Shown here piece by piece: positions 22,353 through 31,436 of a stretch of DNA of 32,635 bases; position 1 is the stretch's first letter; every line of letters begins with the position of its first letter. Under the pieces are notes generated by a model. It was not told the DNA's origin. It saw nothing but the letters and a program-made list of their open reading frames with translations, and searched no databases. Origin of the DNA: an uncultured beta proteobacterium. Lineage in GTDB: Bacteria > Pseudomonadota > Gammaproteobacteria > Burkholderiales > Burkholderiaceae_C. The stretch is from contig CAJAVE010000236.1 of the NCBI GenBank assembly GCA_903945325.1, positions 1 through 32,635 on the forward strand. Reading direction: 5' to 3'. Both the position numbers and the translations under genes were made by a program.

Positions 22353-23781
22353 CCAAGTGCCCCTTGAACGTTGATTTTCCATTCGGTTGACCGAAGTAGA
22401 ATCCCAAGTCGGTGACCTTTGGGTCGTAAGCGGAAATGCCGGCGGTCCGCATGGATAAGCGAACCAGTTTTTCGGCATTGGCGGCTTCCCAATCTTCTGG
22501 TACTCGTTGACCGGTCGTGATTCCACGAAGTACCAGTTGATTTCGGATGGCGGCATCAATAGCCGGTCCGAGTTTCACTGCTTCATCCGTTTTCGAAAAG
22601 ATCGTATGTTGCGCCCCTGGTGTCTTGAATGCAGAGATGGCTTCATCCAAAGTGTCGCCATGGCTGCCTGCATTCAACACCAGAAGACGCTTCACATTGG
22701 GCAAATCAAGCAATTCCAGCAACTCACGTTTGCGGGGATCTCTGGGTGCCAAACCGGTCGTATCGATGAGGATCATTTTTTTGTTTGACAACAAGCCCAG
22801 CAGGTCTTGCAGTGCAACTCGGTCGTGTGCCAGGTGTGCAACAACACCCAGCATTTTTCCAAAAGCGCGCAATTGTTCATGGGCGCCCACGCGATAGGTG
22901 TCGAGAGTGATCAAGCCGACGCTTCCTGGCCCGTGGGTGCGGGCGCAAAGCCCGGCGAGTTTGGCGGTTGTAGTCGTTTTGCCAACACCTGTGGCTCCAA
23001 TCAGCGCGAAGATGCCGCCTTCTTCCTGAAGGAGTGTGCCCTCTGCATCAGTCTTCAGATTGCGCTCCAGTACGTCCACAATCCATTGAACGGATTCGGC
23101 AGCATTCAATTCCTCGGGCATTCTTTCGAGAATGCTCCTGGACAAATTGGGTGAGTAGCCTGCTCGAATAAGTTTGACCATAAGGTTGGCCTGGATGGGG
23201 TTTTGCCGGGCATTTCCCAGCCATGCCAGCGTGTTGAAGCGGTCTTCCATGAGTTCTTTCATCGCATGCAACTCATCCACAATTCCCTGAGGTATTCGCT
23301 CGGGGTGCATTGCAGCGGGATGGGCGGTTTTGCGGGAGGGAACCGGCTTGGCAATAACGCGCTCTTTCGGTTCTTGTAACCGGTCGACAAGTTCCGTTCG
23401 TGCATTTTGCTGGGAAAGGGGTGCCTGCCCATTCTGCGACTGACTGACGCCAATTTCATGCTGCCTGCGCAACATGCGCTCGCGCACGTAATCTTGAAAC
23501 GACAAAGTGCTCATTGCAAGCTGGGTAGCATCATCTTCGATTTTGCTAGCAACTTCTTTGTAGTTGGCCTTGCTGTCGCGTAATGGGCTATCGATGATTT
23601 TTTGTGAAGGGGCTTCATGCCCGCGGTCTAATGCAGCAAGCGTGTCTTCGGCTGCGGCGACCACTTCGACGCCATGCTCAGTAGGGCGATTGGAAAGAAT
23701 CAGCGTGTTGTCACCAAATGTTAGCCGTGCTTTGGCGAGGGCTTCGCGGGATGTAGCGGCGGTAAAGCGTTGTATGTTCAT
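22345..23781 (-). CDS. flhF: Flagellar placement GTPase (SRP-type)
   Basis: This 478-residue protein has the FlhF N-terminus (MNIQRFTAATSREALAKAR, then FGDNTLILSNRPTEHGVEVVAAAED) and a charged linker. An SRP-type NG GTPase domain covers about residues 170-460. The P-loop GATGVGKTTTTAKL has Lys268. LITLDTYRVGAHEQLRAFG and MILIDTTGLAPRD are the G2/G3 regions, and FSKTDEAVKLG is the G4 variant (T-K-x-D as S-K-T-D). FlhF recruits early flagellar parts to the pole, and FlhG controls its GTPase. It overlaps flhA by 4 bp (ATGA). Presence of flhF suggests polar flagella. Confidence 0.97.
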   Translation of the reverse strand: MNIQRFTAATSREALAKARLTFGDNTLILSNRPTEHGVEVVAAAEDTLAALDRGHEAPSQKIIDSPLRDSKANYKEVASKIEDDATQLAMSTLSFQDYVRERMLRRQHEIGVSQSQNGQAPLSQQNARTELVDRLQEPKERVIAKPVPSRKTAHPAAMHPERIPQGIVDELHAMKELMEDRFNTLAWLGNARQNPIQANLMVKLIRAGYSPNLSRSILERMPEELNAAESVQWIVDVLERNLKTDAEGTLLQEEGGIFALIGATGVGKTTTTAKLAGLCARTHGPGSVGLITLDTYRVGAHEQLRAFGKMLGVVAHLAHDRVALQDLLGLLSNKKMILIDTTGLAPRDPRKRELLELLDLPNVKRLLVLNAGSHGDTLDEAISAFKTPGAQHTIFSKTDEAVKLGPAIDAAIRNQLVLRGITTGQRVPEDWEAANAEKLVRLSMRTAGISAYDPKVTDLGFYFGQPNGKSTFKGHLDA

Positions 23782-25859
23782 GATGTAGCGCCTCTGAGAA
23801 TCGGACCAATGCGGATAGTGTGGGTTTCAGGAATCTCACTGTGTGAAAGGACCTGCAGGCGGGGCGCTACGCGTCGCACGAGACGAGCGATCGCACTACG
23901 GATTGCGTCTGGCACCAGAAGGCATGCAGGTACACCCACTTCCTCTTGTTTCAAAGCAGTTTCTGCGGCATTGCGGGTGAGCATTTCAGCCACACCTGGA
24001 TCGAGCGCAGGGCCTGAGGTGTTGGCCAGTGCCTGCATGAGTAGACGCTCGAGCCCCGGATCAATAGCTATCACGTTGAGTTCGCGAGTGGGACCGTAAA
24101 TCTGCTGAACGATGGCCGGGGACAACGCAACCCGGACACGGCGTGCCAGTTCTGCTGGGTCGGTTGTGGTACCTGCATGTTCTGCTATGGACTCAATGAT
24201 GGTGCGAATGTCTCTAATATGAACGGATTCGTCCAGCAGCAGCTGCAAGACTTTTTGGAATACAGCGATGGAAACCATTTTGGGAACGACTTCTTCTATG
24301 AGTTTGGGAGCCAGTTTGGCAACGTGTTCCACGAGTTGTTGGGTTTCAGTGCGGCTGAGCAGTTTTGATGCTTGAACCTGCATCAAGTGTGACAAATGGG
24401 TGGCCATCACGGTCTCGGAATCAACGACGGTAAATCCGACCATTTGCGCCGTTTCCTTCTGCTGCTCGTCTATCCAGTGTGCGGGCAAACCGAACGCAGG
24501 GTCGGTCGTTGCGGTTCCGATCAGCGGCGTAGTAATGCCACCTGGGTTGATTGCCAAAAACATACCTGGAAAAGCTTCACCCTCACCCACGATGACGCCG
24601 CGCAACGTAATGCGGTAGGCGCTGGGCTTTAGCTCCAGGTTATCGCGCACGTGAACGGGCGGCGGCAGGAATCCAACCTCCTGTGCGAACTTGCGGCGGA
24701 CCCCTTTGATGCGGGTTAGCAAGTCACCCTGCCTGGTTTTGTCTACCAAAGCAATCAGCCTGTAGCCTAATTCCAGTCCCAATTGGTCAACGGGCTGAAG
24801 GTCATCCCATGATGCCTCTCCGTCGCTTGGTATAGGTGTAACTTGCGTTTGGGGATCGATTGGCGGTGGTTTGTGGGCCAAAACCCAAGCCCCGTAGGCA
24901 AGGACCGACGAAATCGCCAAAAATACGAAGTGCGGCATATTGGGTATGACGCCCAGTACAAACATGATGACTGCTGTTATGCCCAGGACCTTGGGCGAAA
25001 CAAACATTTGCCCAACAATCTGCTTGCCAATGTCGTGTTCCTTGCCGACTCTTGACACTACCATTGCGGCGGCAACCGAGATCAAAAGTCCTGGAATTTG
25101 CGCAACGAGTGCATCACCAACGGCTAGCAGGATGTAGCTGTTGGCTGCTTGCGACGCAGTGAGATCATGCTGAAGGATGCCAATGGCAAAGCCACCAAAT
25201 ATATTGATCAACAAAATCAGAATACCGGCTACAGCGTCTCCGCGGACAAATTTTGAAGCACCGTCCATGGAGCCGAAAAACTCAGCCTCTTCGCCGACTT
25301 CTGCCCGGCGGCGCTTGGCTTCCTTTTCATCAATGAGACCTGCGTTCAGATCGGCATCAACCGCCATTTGCTTGCCTGGCATCGCGTCCAGAGTAAAGCG
25401 TGCGGACACTTCAGCAATGCGCTCTGCACCCTTGGTCACAACAACAAAGTTGATCACCACCAGGATGGCGAAAACTATTAAACCAACAGCGAAATTACCA
25501 CCGATCAAAAAGTGTCCAAAAGCCTCAATCACTGCACCTGCTGCGCCGGGACCGGTATGACCTTCCAGCAAGACCACACGGGTGGATGCGACGTTGAGCG
25601 ACAGACGCATCAGGGTAGTGAGCAGTAACACTGACGGGAATGCTGAAAAATCCAGTGGGCGGATCATGTAGGCAGCAACCATCATCACCATCAGTGCGAC
25701 GGCGATGTTGATCGTAAAAAATGCATCGAGTAGCAGTGGTGGCAATGGCAAGACCATCATCGCCAGTATGGCTACAACCAGCAGTGGCGCTGAGGCGCCC
25801 TGTGCCAGGGCAGTATTGTTTCCAAACCACTGCTGGATGCTCTGGAGTTGGGTGTTCAT
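23778..25859 (-). CDS. flhA: Flagellar type III export gate protein
   Basis: At 693 residues this is the normal FlhA length. The N-terminal half (about residues 25-330) has around eight hydrophobic helices. It contains LMRLSLNVASTRVVLLEGHTG and the FHIPEP-type cytoplasmic loop (VTKGAERIAEVSARFTLDAMPGKQMAVDADLNAGLI, in parts, then EFFGSMDGASKFVRGDA). The C-terminal cytoplasmic domain (about 350-693) binds chaperone-substrate complexes. FlhA forms the nonameric export gate in the inner membrane. It overlaps flhB upstream and flhF downstream by 4 bp each. Confidence 0.98.
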   Translation of the reverse strand: MNTQLQSIQQWFGNNTALAQGASAPLLVVAILAMMVLPLPPLLLDAFFTINIAVALMVMMVAAYMIRPLDFSAFPSVLLLTTLMRLSLNVASTRVVLLEGHTGPGAAGAVIEAFGHFLIGGNFAVGLIVFAILVVINFVVVTKGAERIAEVSARFTLDAMPGKQMAVDADLNAGLIDEKEAKRRRAEVGEEAEFFGSMDGASKFVRGDAVAGILILLINIFGGFAIGILQHDLTASQAANSYILLAVGDALVAQIPGLLISVAAAMVVSRVGKEHDIGKQIVGQMFVSPKVLGITAVIMFVLGVIPNMPHFVFLAISSVLAYGAWVLAHKPPPIDPQTQVTPIPSDGEASWDDLQPVDQLGLELGYRLIALVDKTRQGDLLTRIKGVRRKFAQEVGFLPPPVHVRDNLELKPSAYRITLRGVIVGEGEAFPGMFLAINPGGITTPLIGTATTDPAFGLPAHWIDEQQKETAQMVGFTVVDSETVMATHLSHLMQVQASKLLSRTETQQLVEHVAKLAPKLIEEVVPKMVSIAVFQKVLQLLLDESVHIRDIRTIIESIAEHAGTTTDPAELARRVRVALSPAIVQQIYGPTRELNVIAIDPGLERLLMQALANTSGPALDPGVAEMLTRNAAETALKQEEVGVPACLLVPDAIRSAIARLVRRVAPRLQVLSHSEIPETHTIRIGPILRGATS

Positions 25860-27034
25860 GCTAGAACCGCTTTGGAGGACTTGGTCAATGGATCAAGATC
25901 CGGTGGCACAAAAGGTTGAGGCATGTCGCCAGGCATGGTGCCTTCTCCCCGCATTGCGGCCCTCAATCGATATACGTGCGCCAAAACCTGCGCGACCGCG
26001 GTGTACAGACTAGATGGAATATCCTGATTGAGCTCGGAGTTTGCGTACAGCGCTCGCGCCAGCATGGGTGATTGAAGTACGGGAATGGAGTGGTGCTTCG
26101 CGACATCGCGAATTTTCATGGCCAAAAGATCTGCGCCTTTGGATATGACCTGCGGTGCGCCCATGGTCTTTTCGTCATAGCGAATGGCCACAGCGAAGTG
26201 CGTGGGGTTCATAACAACGAAATCAGCCTTGGGGACCGCATTGACACTGTTTTTTTGTGCCATTTCACGTTGTTTTTGGCGAATTTTCGCTTTTATTTGC
26301 GGATTTCCGTCGGATTCTTTCCCCTCCTGTTTCACTTCTTGGTGTGACATCTTCATTTCATCCATGTGAAGAAATTTCTGAAGAGGAAAGTCGACCATTG
26401 CGGCGCCCAAAATCACCAATAGCAGCAAGCCCATTCCGCTGGTAATCCATTCGCTGATCCGAACGATGGAGGCAGCTGAGGGCTGAAGTTCCAGAAGGGA
26501 AATGCTTTGCATTCCGGACGATAGAAAGCTTGCTGCAATTGCAAACAGGATACCGGTCATGACCGTCATCTTGGCCACGGACAAAAATTTCTTCTTGGTG
26601 AAGAGATTGCCAAAACCTGACAACGGATTGATACGACTAAAGTCGGGCATGATGGGCTTCAGACTATTGACCCATCCGCCAGAAGCAACCGCTGCAGATA
26701 TGGTCGCTGCGCTCACGATGGCTGCAAATGTGACGCATCCAGCCAGGCCGATGGTAGTAGCTTCCGACAATCGCAAAAGCATGCTGCCGGTGTGTTTCAC
26801 CGAAGTGGCGTTAAATGTCAGTAGTTGGCGCATGCTTTCGTGTAGGCGCTCGTAGAGCACGGGGGCCAGCACCAGAAGACTGATGGCACCAACGCCTAGA
26901 ACGGCAAGATGCGAAAGATCTTCAGAGCGACTGACCTGGCCGTCGTCGCGTGCCTTCTTGAGCTTGCGCTCCGAAGCCGGTAAGTTGCGGTCTTGACTGC
27001 CTGGTTCCATGGTGGGCTCTATAGTTGCCACCAT
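25856..27034 (-). CDS. flhB: Flagellar export switch protein
   Basis: This 392-residue protein has a charged N-terminus (ASERKLKKARDDGQVSRSEDLSH), four hydrophobic helices at about residues 45-225, and a cytoplasmic domain with the autocleavage motif NPTH at residues 276-279, followed by FAVAIRYDEKTMGAPQVI. Cleavage between Asn and Pro switches export from hook to filament substrates. The C-terminal tail past residue 360 is Pro-rich. An alternative ATG at 27010, with AGAG upstream, would remove eight residues and fits the usual FlhB beginning about as well. First gene of flhB-flhA-flhF-flhG-like-fliA; a possible FlhDC box lies upstream. Confidence 0.97.
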   Translation of the reverse strand: MVATIEPTMEPGSQDRNLPASERKLKKARDDGQVSRSEDLSHLAVLGVGAISLLVLAPVLYERLHESMRQLLTFNATSVKHTGSMLLRLSEATTIGLAGCVTFAAIVSAATISAAVASGGWVNSLKPIMPDFSRINPLSGFGNLFTKKKFLSVAKMTVMTGILFAIAASFLSSGMQSISLLELQPSAASIVRISEWITSGMGLLLLVILGAAMVDFPLQKFLHMDEMKMSHQEVKQEGKESDGNPQIKAKIRQKQREMAQKNSVNAVPKADFVVMNPTHFAVAIRYDEKTMGAPQVISKGADLLAMKIRDVAKHHSIPVLQSPMLARALYANSELNQDIPSSLYTAVAQVLAHVYRLRAAMRGEGTMPGDMPQPFVPPDLDPLTKSSKAVLA

Positions 27035-27064
27035 TGTCGTGAGCGACCTGTGAAACTAAAGGGG

Positions 27065-27091
27065 GAAAAGCAGGGATTGTTGCCGTTATTT
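27065..27091 (-). promoter_or_regulatory. Candidate FlhDC-binding box upstream of flhB
   Basis: Read on the minus strand, AAATAACG (27084-27091) matches the E. coli FlhDC core AAATA(A/G)CG at all eight positions. After 11 bp comes TGCTTTTC (27065-27072), which matches the inverted half CG(T/C)TATTT at five of eight. Spacing of 10-12 bp is expected. It ends 31 bp upstream of the flhB start. Confidence 0.4.
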
Positions 27092-27156
27092 AATAGATGG
27101 CTTTGTAGACTGTACTTACAGCATGGCATCCGTTGCCAATGGTGTAGCCTTGAGGC

Positions 27157-28212
27157 ATGTATTCCGTTGCACTGACAATGATCGTTCGGAATGAATCGGC
27201 AAATTTAAAGCGTTGCCTGGACAGTGCTCGCCTGTTTGTCGACTCTTTGATTGTTGTCGATACCGGTTCTACAGATGACACCATGCACATTGCTGGTCAG
27301 GCTGGCGCAAGAGTGGACTCGTTCAAGTGGGTGAATGATTTTGGTGCAGCGCGCAATTACTCCTTGAACATTGCGAATGCCGATTGGAATTTGATACTAG
27401 ATGCGGATGAGTCGATTGTTGATGGTGGACTCACGATAGCAAGTCTGCGCAATGTGAAGCCGGATTTTGTCGGGACGCTTAGGGTTGACAGTGATTTTGA
27501 AGCGGATGGCAATAAATCACGTGCGTCTAGTTGGATCGCCCGTGTGCTGCCAAGAGGGGTGATGTATACAGGGCGGATACATGAGCAACCCGTTCACAGA
27601 TTGCCCATTAAAAATCTTCCAGTTCATATTCTGCATACAGGCTATCTGCCAAAAGCCATGCTTGCAAAGAAGGGGCGAAATTCACAGCTCCTTGAAAGCG
27701 AATTGCATGAGTTTCCAGAGGACGGATATTTGTTGTATCAGCTGGGTAAAGATTACGCTGTATACCACCGGTACGAAGACGCGGTCCGAGTTTTTGCGCA
27801 GGCGGATGGCGTGTTAGGTTCAGGGCACCGTCTTGGGCACGATTTGCTTCTTCGTTGGCTTTTTGCATTGAAGAAGTTAGCGCGATTTGAGATTGCCGTG
27901 GAACTGGCTGAGTCGCGGATGGAACTTTGGGCGGAGTCGCCGGACTATTGGTTTGTGGTTGGTGACTTGTTGCTGGACTTTGCGTGCAGTCAGCCTGAGA
28001 AAGCTGATGCACTGATACCAATGATTGAGACCAGTTGGCTTCGCAGTTTGGAGATTGGAGAGCGGCCAGACCTAGAAGGTGCCGTGCGCGGAAGGGGGAG
28101 TTACTTGGCAGCCCAAAACCTCGCTGTGATTTACGAAGGAACCGGGCATACTGCAAAAGCTCTTCAATATAGGGAAATTGCAAAGGCAACTATGCGGTTC
28201 GGCGTGCAATGA
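27157..28212 (+). CDS. Family 2 glycosyltransferase with C-terminal helical repeats
   Basis: This 351-residue protein has a GT-A domain at about residues 1-190. It begins YSVALTMIVRNESANLKRCL, then VVDTGSTDDT, NDFGAARNYSL, and the metal-binding D-x-D as ILDADES. VMYTGRIHEQPVHR follows, typical of a GT2 subgroup whose C-terminus has TPR-like helices; residues about 200-345 here are such helices (YLLYQLGKDYAVYHRYEDAV). It should transfer a sugar from a nucleotide sugar to an unknown acceptor in the cytoplasm. It diverges from flhB by 122 bp and overlaps the convergent methyltransferase by 23 bp. Its location suggests modification of a flagellar protein (inference). GAGG lies only one base before the ATG, yet family alignment supports this start. 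Confidence 0.9.
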   Translation: MYSVALTMIVRNESANLKRCLDSARLFVDSLIVVDTGSTDDTMHIAGQAGARVDSFKWVNDFGAARNYSLNIANADWNLILDADESIVDGGLTIASLRNVKPDFVGTLRVDSDFEADGNKSRASSWIARVLPRGVMYTGRIHEQPVHRLPIKNLPVHILHTGYLPKAMLAKKGRNSQLLESELHEFPEDGYLLYQLGKDYAVYHRYEDAVRVFAQADGVLGSGHRLGHDLLLRWLFALKKLARFEIAVELAESRMELWAESPDYWFVVGDLLLDFACSQPEKADALIPMIETSWLRSLEIGERPDLEGAVRGRGSYLAAQNLAVIYEGTGHTAKALQYREIAKATMRFGVQ

Positions 28213-29002
28213 TTTCCATGCACGATTTATATCGCACGCTGATGTGATAGCTGAGCGGTTGAAAACCTTCCTCAGCCAGTAAGCGCATCAATGAGGCTCT
28301 GCTGAAGTTGTGATGGTGTTCAATCTCACCCCAATAGGGGTTCACCCCATCAGCGTTCGACTTGCGCCAGGAACCACAATCCAGGTTGGGGCATGAAATC
28401 ATTACAAGCCCGTGTGGTTGCAAAGCGCAGTAGACACGTTTAAGTGCATTGCGCGGGTAGGGTACATGTTCTAGCACGTCAGCCAGTGAAATGACTTGAA
28501 CAGGGTCGCTTACGTCCAAATTGGAGAGGTCGCCAACCTCCGCGCTATACCCAAGCTTTCTCAGGTGTTCCACGGCGGCAAATCGCGTGTCCAAACCTAT
28601 TGCCGTAAAACCATATTCGGCAGCGGTGATCACCAAGCCGCCGCCGCCGCATCCAATATCTAACCAAACTGCATCGTCCACTGCCCAAGCCGGTTGTCCC
28701 AAGTGCTGTTGAACTCTTTCAATGGAGGGTGCCCATCGCGTACGTTCAATATCAATATTGAGTGTGGCAATCTGAGATGGATTGGCTCGCCCGAACAACA
28801 AGGCAAGGCCTTCAGGGGTGAAGAAGTCACGACTGAAAACATGTTCGCAGTGTGTGCAATGCACCCAATGAATATACTCAGACAAGCCGCGTTGCCATAG
28901 GGGGTGACCATTGCACCGGTCGACTCTCAAGTCTGCAAGGGAATTACCATCGCAGAGAGGACAAGCTGGAAAGCGAGCATAAAGCCGCAAGGTATTGCTC
29001 AC
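28190..29002 (-). CDS. Class I SAM-dependent methyltransferase with N-terminal zinc-finger-like motif
   Basis: This 270-residue protein starts at a GTG. Near the N-terminus are two Cys pairs, CPLC at about 14-17 and CTHC at about 49-52, a likely zinc site seen in many sugar-linked methyltransferases. The Rossmann fold follows: motif I WLDIGCGGGGLVITAAEYG, GLDTRF for SAM ribose binding, then ISLADVLEHVPYPRNAL and HGLVMISCPN. The C-terminal part has WGEIEHHHNFSRASLMRLL. Substrate is unknown; related proteins often methylate glycans or nucleotide-linked sugars. Convergent with the glycosyltransferase (23-bp overlap), which suggests the two work on the same product. Confidence 0.9.
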   Translation of the reverse strand: MSNTLRLYARFPACPLCDGNSLADLRVDRCNGHPLWQRGLSEYIHWVHCTHCEHVFSRDFFTPEGLALLFGRANPSQIATLNIDIERTRWAPSIERVQQHLGQPAWAVDDAVWLDIGCGGGGLVITAAEYGFTAIGLDTRFAAVEHLRKLGYSAEVGDLSNLDVSDPVQVISLADVLEHVPYPRNALKRVYCALQPHGLVMISCPNLDCGSWRKSNADGVNPYWGEIEHHHNFSRASLMRLLAEEGFQPLSYHISVRYKSCMEIIARRTA

Positions 29003-29080
29003 TGTTGTATGACCTGCTATTTCTTGCCCCTATTGTGGATTTCCACAAATACAAGATCGACCTTAAGACTTAATTCGTAC

Positions 29081-29113
29081 AAAAAAATGCATACTTCACC
29101 AAATAGTGGCGAA
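29081..29113 (-). terminator. Rho-independent terminator after cheY
   Basis: On the minus strand TTCGCCA (29107-29113) pairs with TGGTGAA (29095-29101), seven pairs including one G-T, around a five-base loop. A run of seven T residues (29081-29087) follows after seven bases. It ends the motA-motB-cheY transcript before the methyltransferase gene. Confidence 0.5.
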
Positions 29114-29144
29114 TTCGACGCAAGAGCCAAGGTCGGGCGCCTAA

Positions 29145-29534
29145 CTACTTTAGTCCCATTTTGGTGAGAATGTGATTGACCTTGTCTTCAAGGGTTGCTT
29201 TGGTAAAAGGTTTGACAATGTAACCTGCCGCGCCCTGCTGTGCAGCAAGAACAATGTCTTCCTTGCGGGCTTCAGCGGTCACCATCAGCACTGGAAGGTG
29301 TTTGAGTTTTTCATCCTTCTTGATCTCACTGAGCAACTGAAACCCATTCATGTTGGGCATATTGATGTCGCTGACGACGAAGTCGAAATTCGAACTGCGG
29401 AGCTTTTGTAAAGCCACTACCCCGTCTTCAGCCTCGTCTGCATCAACGAAACCGCTCTCTTTGAGGAGGTTGCGCACAATTCGGCGCATAGTGGAGAAGT
29501 CGTCGACGACTAAAAAGCGTAGTTCTTTTGACAT
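29145..29534 (-). CDS. cheY: Chemotaxis response regulator
   Basis: This 129-residue single receiver domain has all key residues: Asp11 and Asp12, the phospho-acceptor Asp56 in [13 protein letters not shown], Thr86 in LMVTAEA, Tyr105 and Lys108 in YIVKPF. It has no output domain, as expected for CheY, which when phosphorylated binds the flagellar switch FliM and changes rotation. An AAGGG ribosome-binding site lies six bases before the ATG. It lies 61 bp after motB. No cheZ or other chemotaxis gene follows within the window. Confidence 0.96.
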   Translation of the reverse strand: MSKELRFLVVDDFSTMRRIVRNLLKESGFVDADEAEDGVVALQKLRSSNFDFVVSDINMPNMNGFQLLSEIKKDEKLKHLPVLMVTAEARKEDIVLAAQQGAAGYIVKPFTKATLEDKVNHILTKMGLK

Positions 29535-29595
29535 GGGTTACCCTTTCCCGGGTGATTTTTGCATAGTGTTGAGTATCACCGAATTTTGCATCGAA

Positions 29596-30540
29596 TCAAC
29601 GCTGTGGTGGCACTACCAATGAAGCCTGCGGCGTTTCAGATTCAGTATCGACTTCCACTGGAACTCTCTGCGCGCCTAGTAGTCGTTCTTCCGCATCTTT
29701 AGTCATAACCAGAATGCTGATTCGACGGTTACTCGGACTCAAAGGGTCTGCTGCGTCCAGCAACAAACTGGAGGCCATGCCAACGACTCTGGCTAGTTTG
29801 TCTTCTGGCATTCCTGCGTTGGCAAGTTCTCGCCGGGATGCATTGGCCCGGTCCGCAGATAGTTCCCAGTTGCTGTAACCCTTGCCAGAGTTTCCGTAGG
29901 CACTGCGGTCAGTATGTCCGTCTAAACTGATCCTGTTTTCGACGTCGAGTAGCGCAGTGCCGATTTCGCGCAAAATGTCTCGCATGTAAGGCTTTAGTGC
30001 AGCGCTGCCGCTGTCAAACATCGGGCGTTTCTGGTCATCCACGATTTGAATTTGCAAGCCATCCGGTGTGATTTCAAGGCGAATCTGCGAGCTGAACTCT
30101 GACATCTTCGGGTTACTGGAAATGGCAGCGGCAATTTTGGCGCTCAGTGCTGCCAGCATCTTGGCATCACGTTTGGCTACCGCTGCCTTTTTTTGCTCAC
30201 CCGACATTTTCCTGGCTTTGCTGTCGGAACCATCTCCGCGCTTGGATTGTCCGGAGCTCTGTGTCAAGTCATTTCCACCCCCATTGACCACACTGGCGCT
30301 CGCGCCAGCTCCGCTGCCGCCTTGCATGGCGACCTTCAATGGCGACTGAAAATAGTCTGATATACCCTTTTTGTCTCCTTCTGATGTGCTTCCCAGAAGC
30401 CACATTAGCAGGAAGAAAGCCATCATGGCGGTGACAAAATCGGCGTAAGCAATTTTCCAGGCACCCCCGTGCACTGCGTGGCCACCCTTTTTGACCCGCT
30501 TGATGATGATGGGTTGCAGCTTTTTTGCGTCCCCAGCCAT
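29596..30540 (-). CDS. motB: Flagellar stator protein, peptidoglycan-anchored
   Basis: This 314-residue protein has a basic cytoplasmic N-terminus and a single membrane helix with the proton-binding Asp34 in WKIAYADFVTAMMAFFLLMW. The plug and linker (residues about 55-140) are rich in Gly, Ser and Lys. An OmpA-like peptidoglycan-binding domain sits at about 150-285 (ISLDGHTDRSAYGN, then NWELSADRANASRREL and NRRISILV). MotB with MotA forms the proton-driven stator. GGAAG lies seven bases before the ATG, and motA ends 18 bp upstream. Confidence 0.98.
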   Translation of the reverse strand: MAGDAKKLQPIIIKRVKKGGHAVHGGAWKIAYADFVTAMMAFFLLMWLLGSTSEGDKKGISDYFQSPLKVAMQGGSGAGASASVVNGGGNDLTQSSGQSKRGDGSDSKARKMSGEQKKAAVAKRDAKMLAALSAKIAAAISSNPKMSEFSSQIRLEITPDGLQIQIVDDQKRPMFDSGSAALKPYMRDILREIGTALLDVENRISLDGHTDRSAYGNSGKGYSNWELSADRANASRRELANAGMPEDKLARVVGMASSLLLDAADPLSPSNRRISILVMTKDAEERLLGAQRVPVEVDTESETPQASLVVPPQR

Positions 30541-30558
30541 AGTCAGACTTCCATGGGC

Positions 30559-31419
30559 TTACTTCTTGCCCTTCACGTAGCTTTCCAGTTCTACAAATGT
30601 TGGGCGCTCTGTGGAGTAAAGGACTTTGCGACCAAATTCAATCGCGGTAGATGGGTTGTACCCTTGCATGCTTGCCAATAACGTGGTCTTGATGCATTGC
30701 AACTCTTTACTACCTTCATCCACCTTCTGTTCCAGTACACCCGCCAACGGTTCAGCAAAGGCATAGGCCAGCAATATCCCCAAAAAAGTGCCGACTAAAG
30801 CGGAGCCGATCATGCCGCCCAGTATGGCCGGGGGTTGACCCACTGAGCCCATCGTATTCACCACCCCAAGCACTGCAGCCACGATACCGAACGCAGGGAG
30901 CCCACCGGCCACGCGCTGAATGGCTGCGACCGCAGCATGGGCTTCGTGATGGTGGGTGTCAATCTCGTTGTCCATCAAGGACTCGATTTCGTGGGCATTC
31001 AGATTGCCCGATACCATCATGCGCAGGTAATCCGTTATGAACTCAACCACGTGGTGGTCAGTACCTACTGCAGGGTATTTCTTGAAAAGCTCGGATTCGT
31101 GCGGCTCTTCGACATCTTTTTCGATTGCCATAAGCCCCTCTTTTCGGGCCTTTTGAAGAATGTCAAACATCAGCGCCATCAATTCCATGTAACGGGCTTT
31201 TGTGTATTTACTTCCTTTAAAGCACTCTCCTAACCCTTTGACGGTGGCCTTGACCACTTTCATCTGGTTATTGGCCAAGAATGCACCGATGGTTGCACCT
31301 CCGATAGTGATCATCTCAAACGGAAGCGCCTTCAGAATTACGCTGATATTTCCACCGTGGAAGATGTACACGCCAAAGACGCAAACCAAAATGACAAGCC
31401 AGCCAACGATTACAAACAT
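30559..31419 (-). CDS. motA: Flagellar stator proton channel protein
   Basis: This 286-residue protein has four hydrophobic helices: two near residues 2-55 and two at about 175-225. The large cytoplasmic loop between carries the charged residues that act on the rotor, near Arg92 and Glu100 (QKARKEGLMAIEKDVEEP). The conserved prolines are in GGLPAFGIVAAVLGVV and AYAFAEPLAG. It forms the stator ring around MotB. The start matches the family length although only a weak GAG is close upstream. It lies 241 bp after flhC, with a palindrome and a possible FliA promoter between. Confidence 0.98.
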   Translation of the reverse strand: MFVIVGWLVILVCVFGVYIFHGGNISVILKALPFEMITIGGATIGAFLANNQMKVVKATVKGLGECFKGSKYTKARYMELMALMFDILQKARKEGLMAIEKDVEEPHESELFKKYPAVGTDHHVVEFITDYLRMMVSGNLNAHEIESLMDNEIDTHHHEAHAAVAAIQRVAGGLPAFGIVAAVLGVVNTMGSVGQPPAILGGMIGSALVGTFLGILLAYAFAEPLAGVLEQKVDEGSKELQCIKTTLLASMQGYNPSTAIEFGRKVLYSTERPTFVELESYVKGKK

Positions 31420-31436
31420 AGTCTCATTGTGACAGG

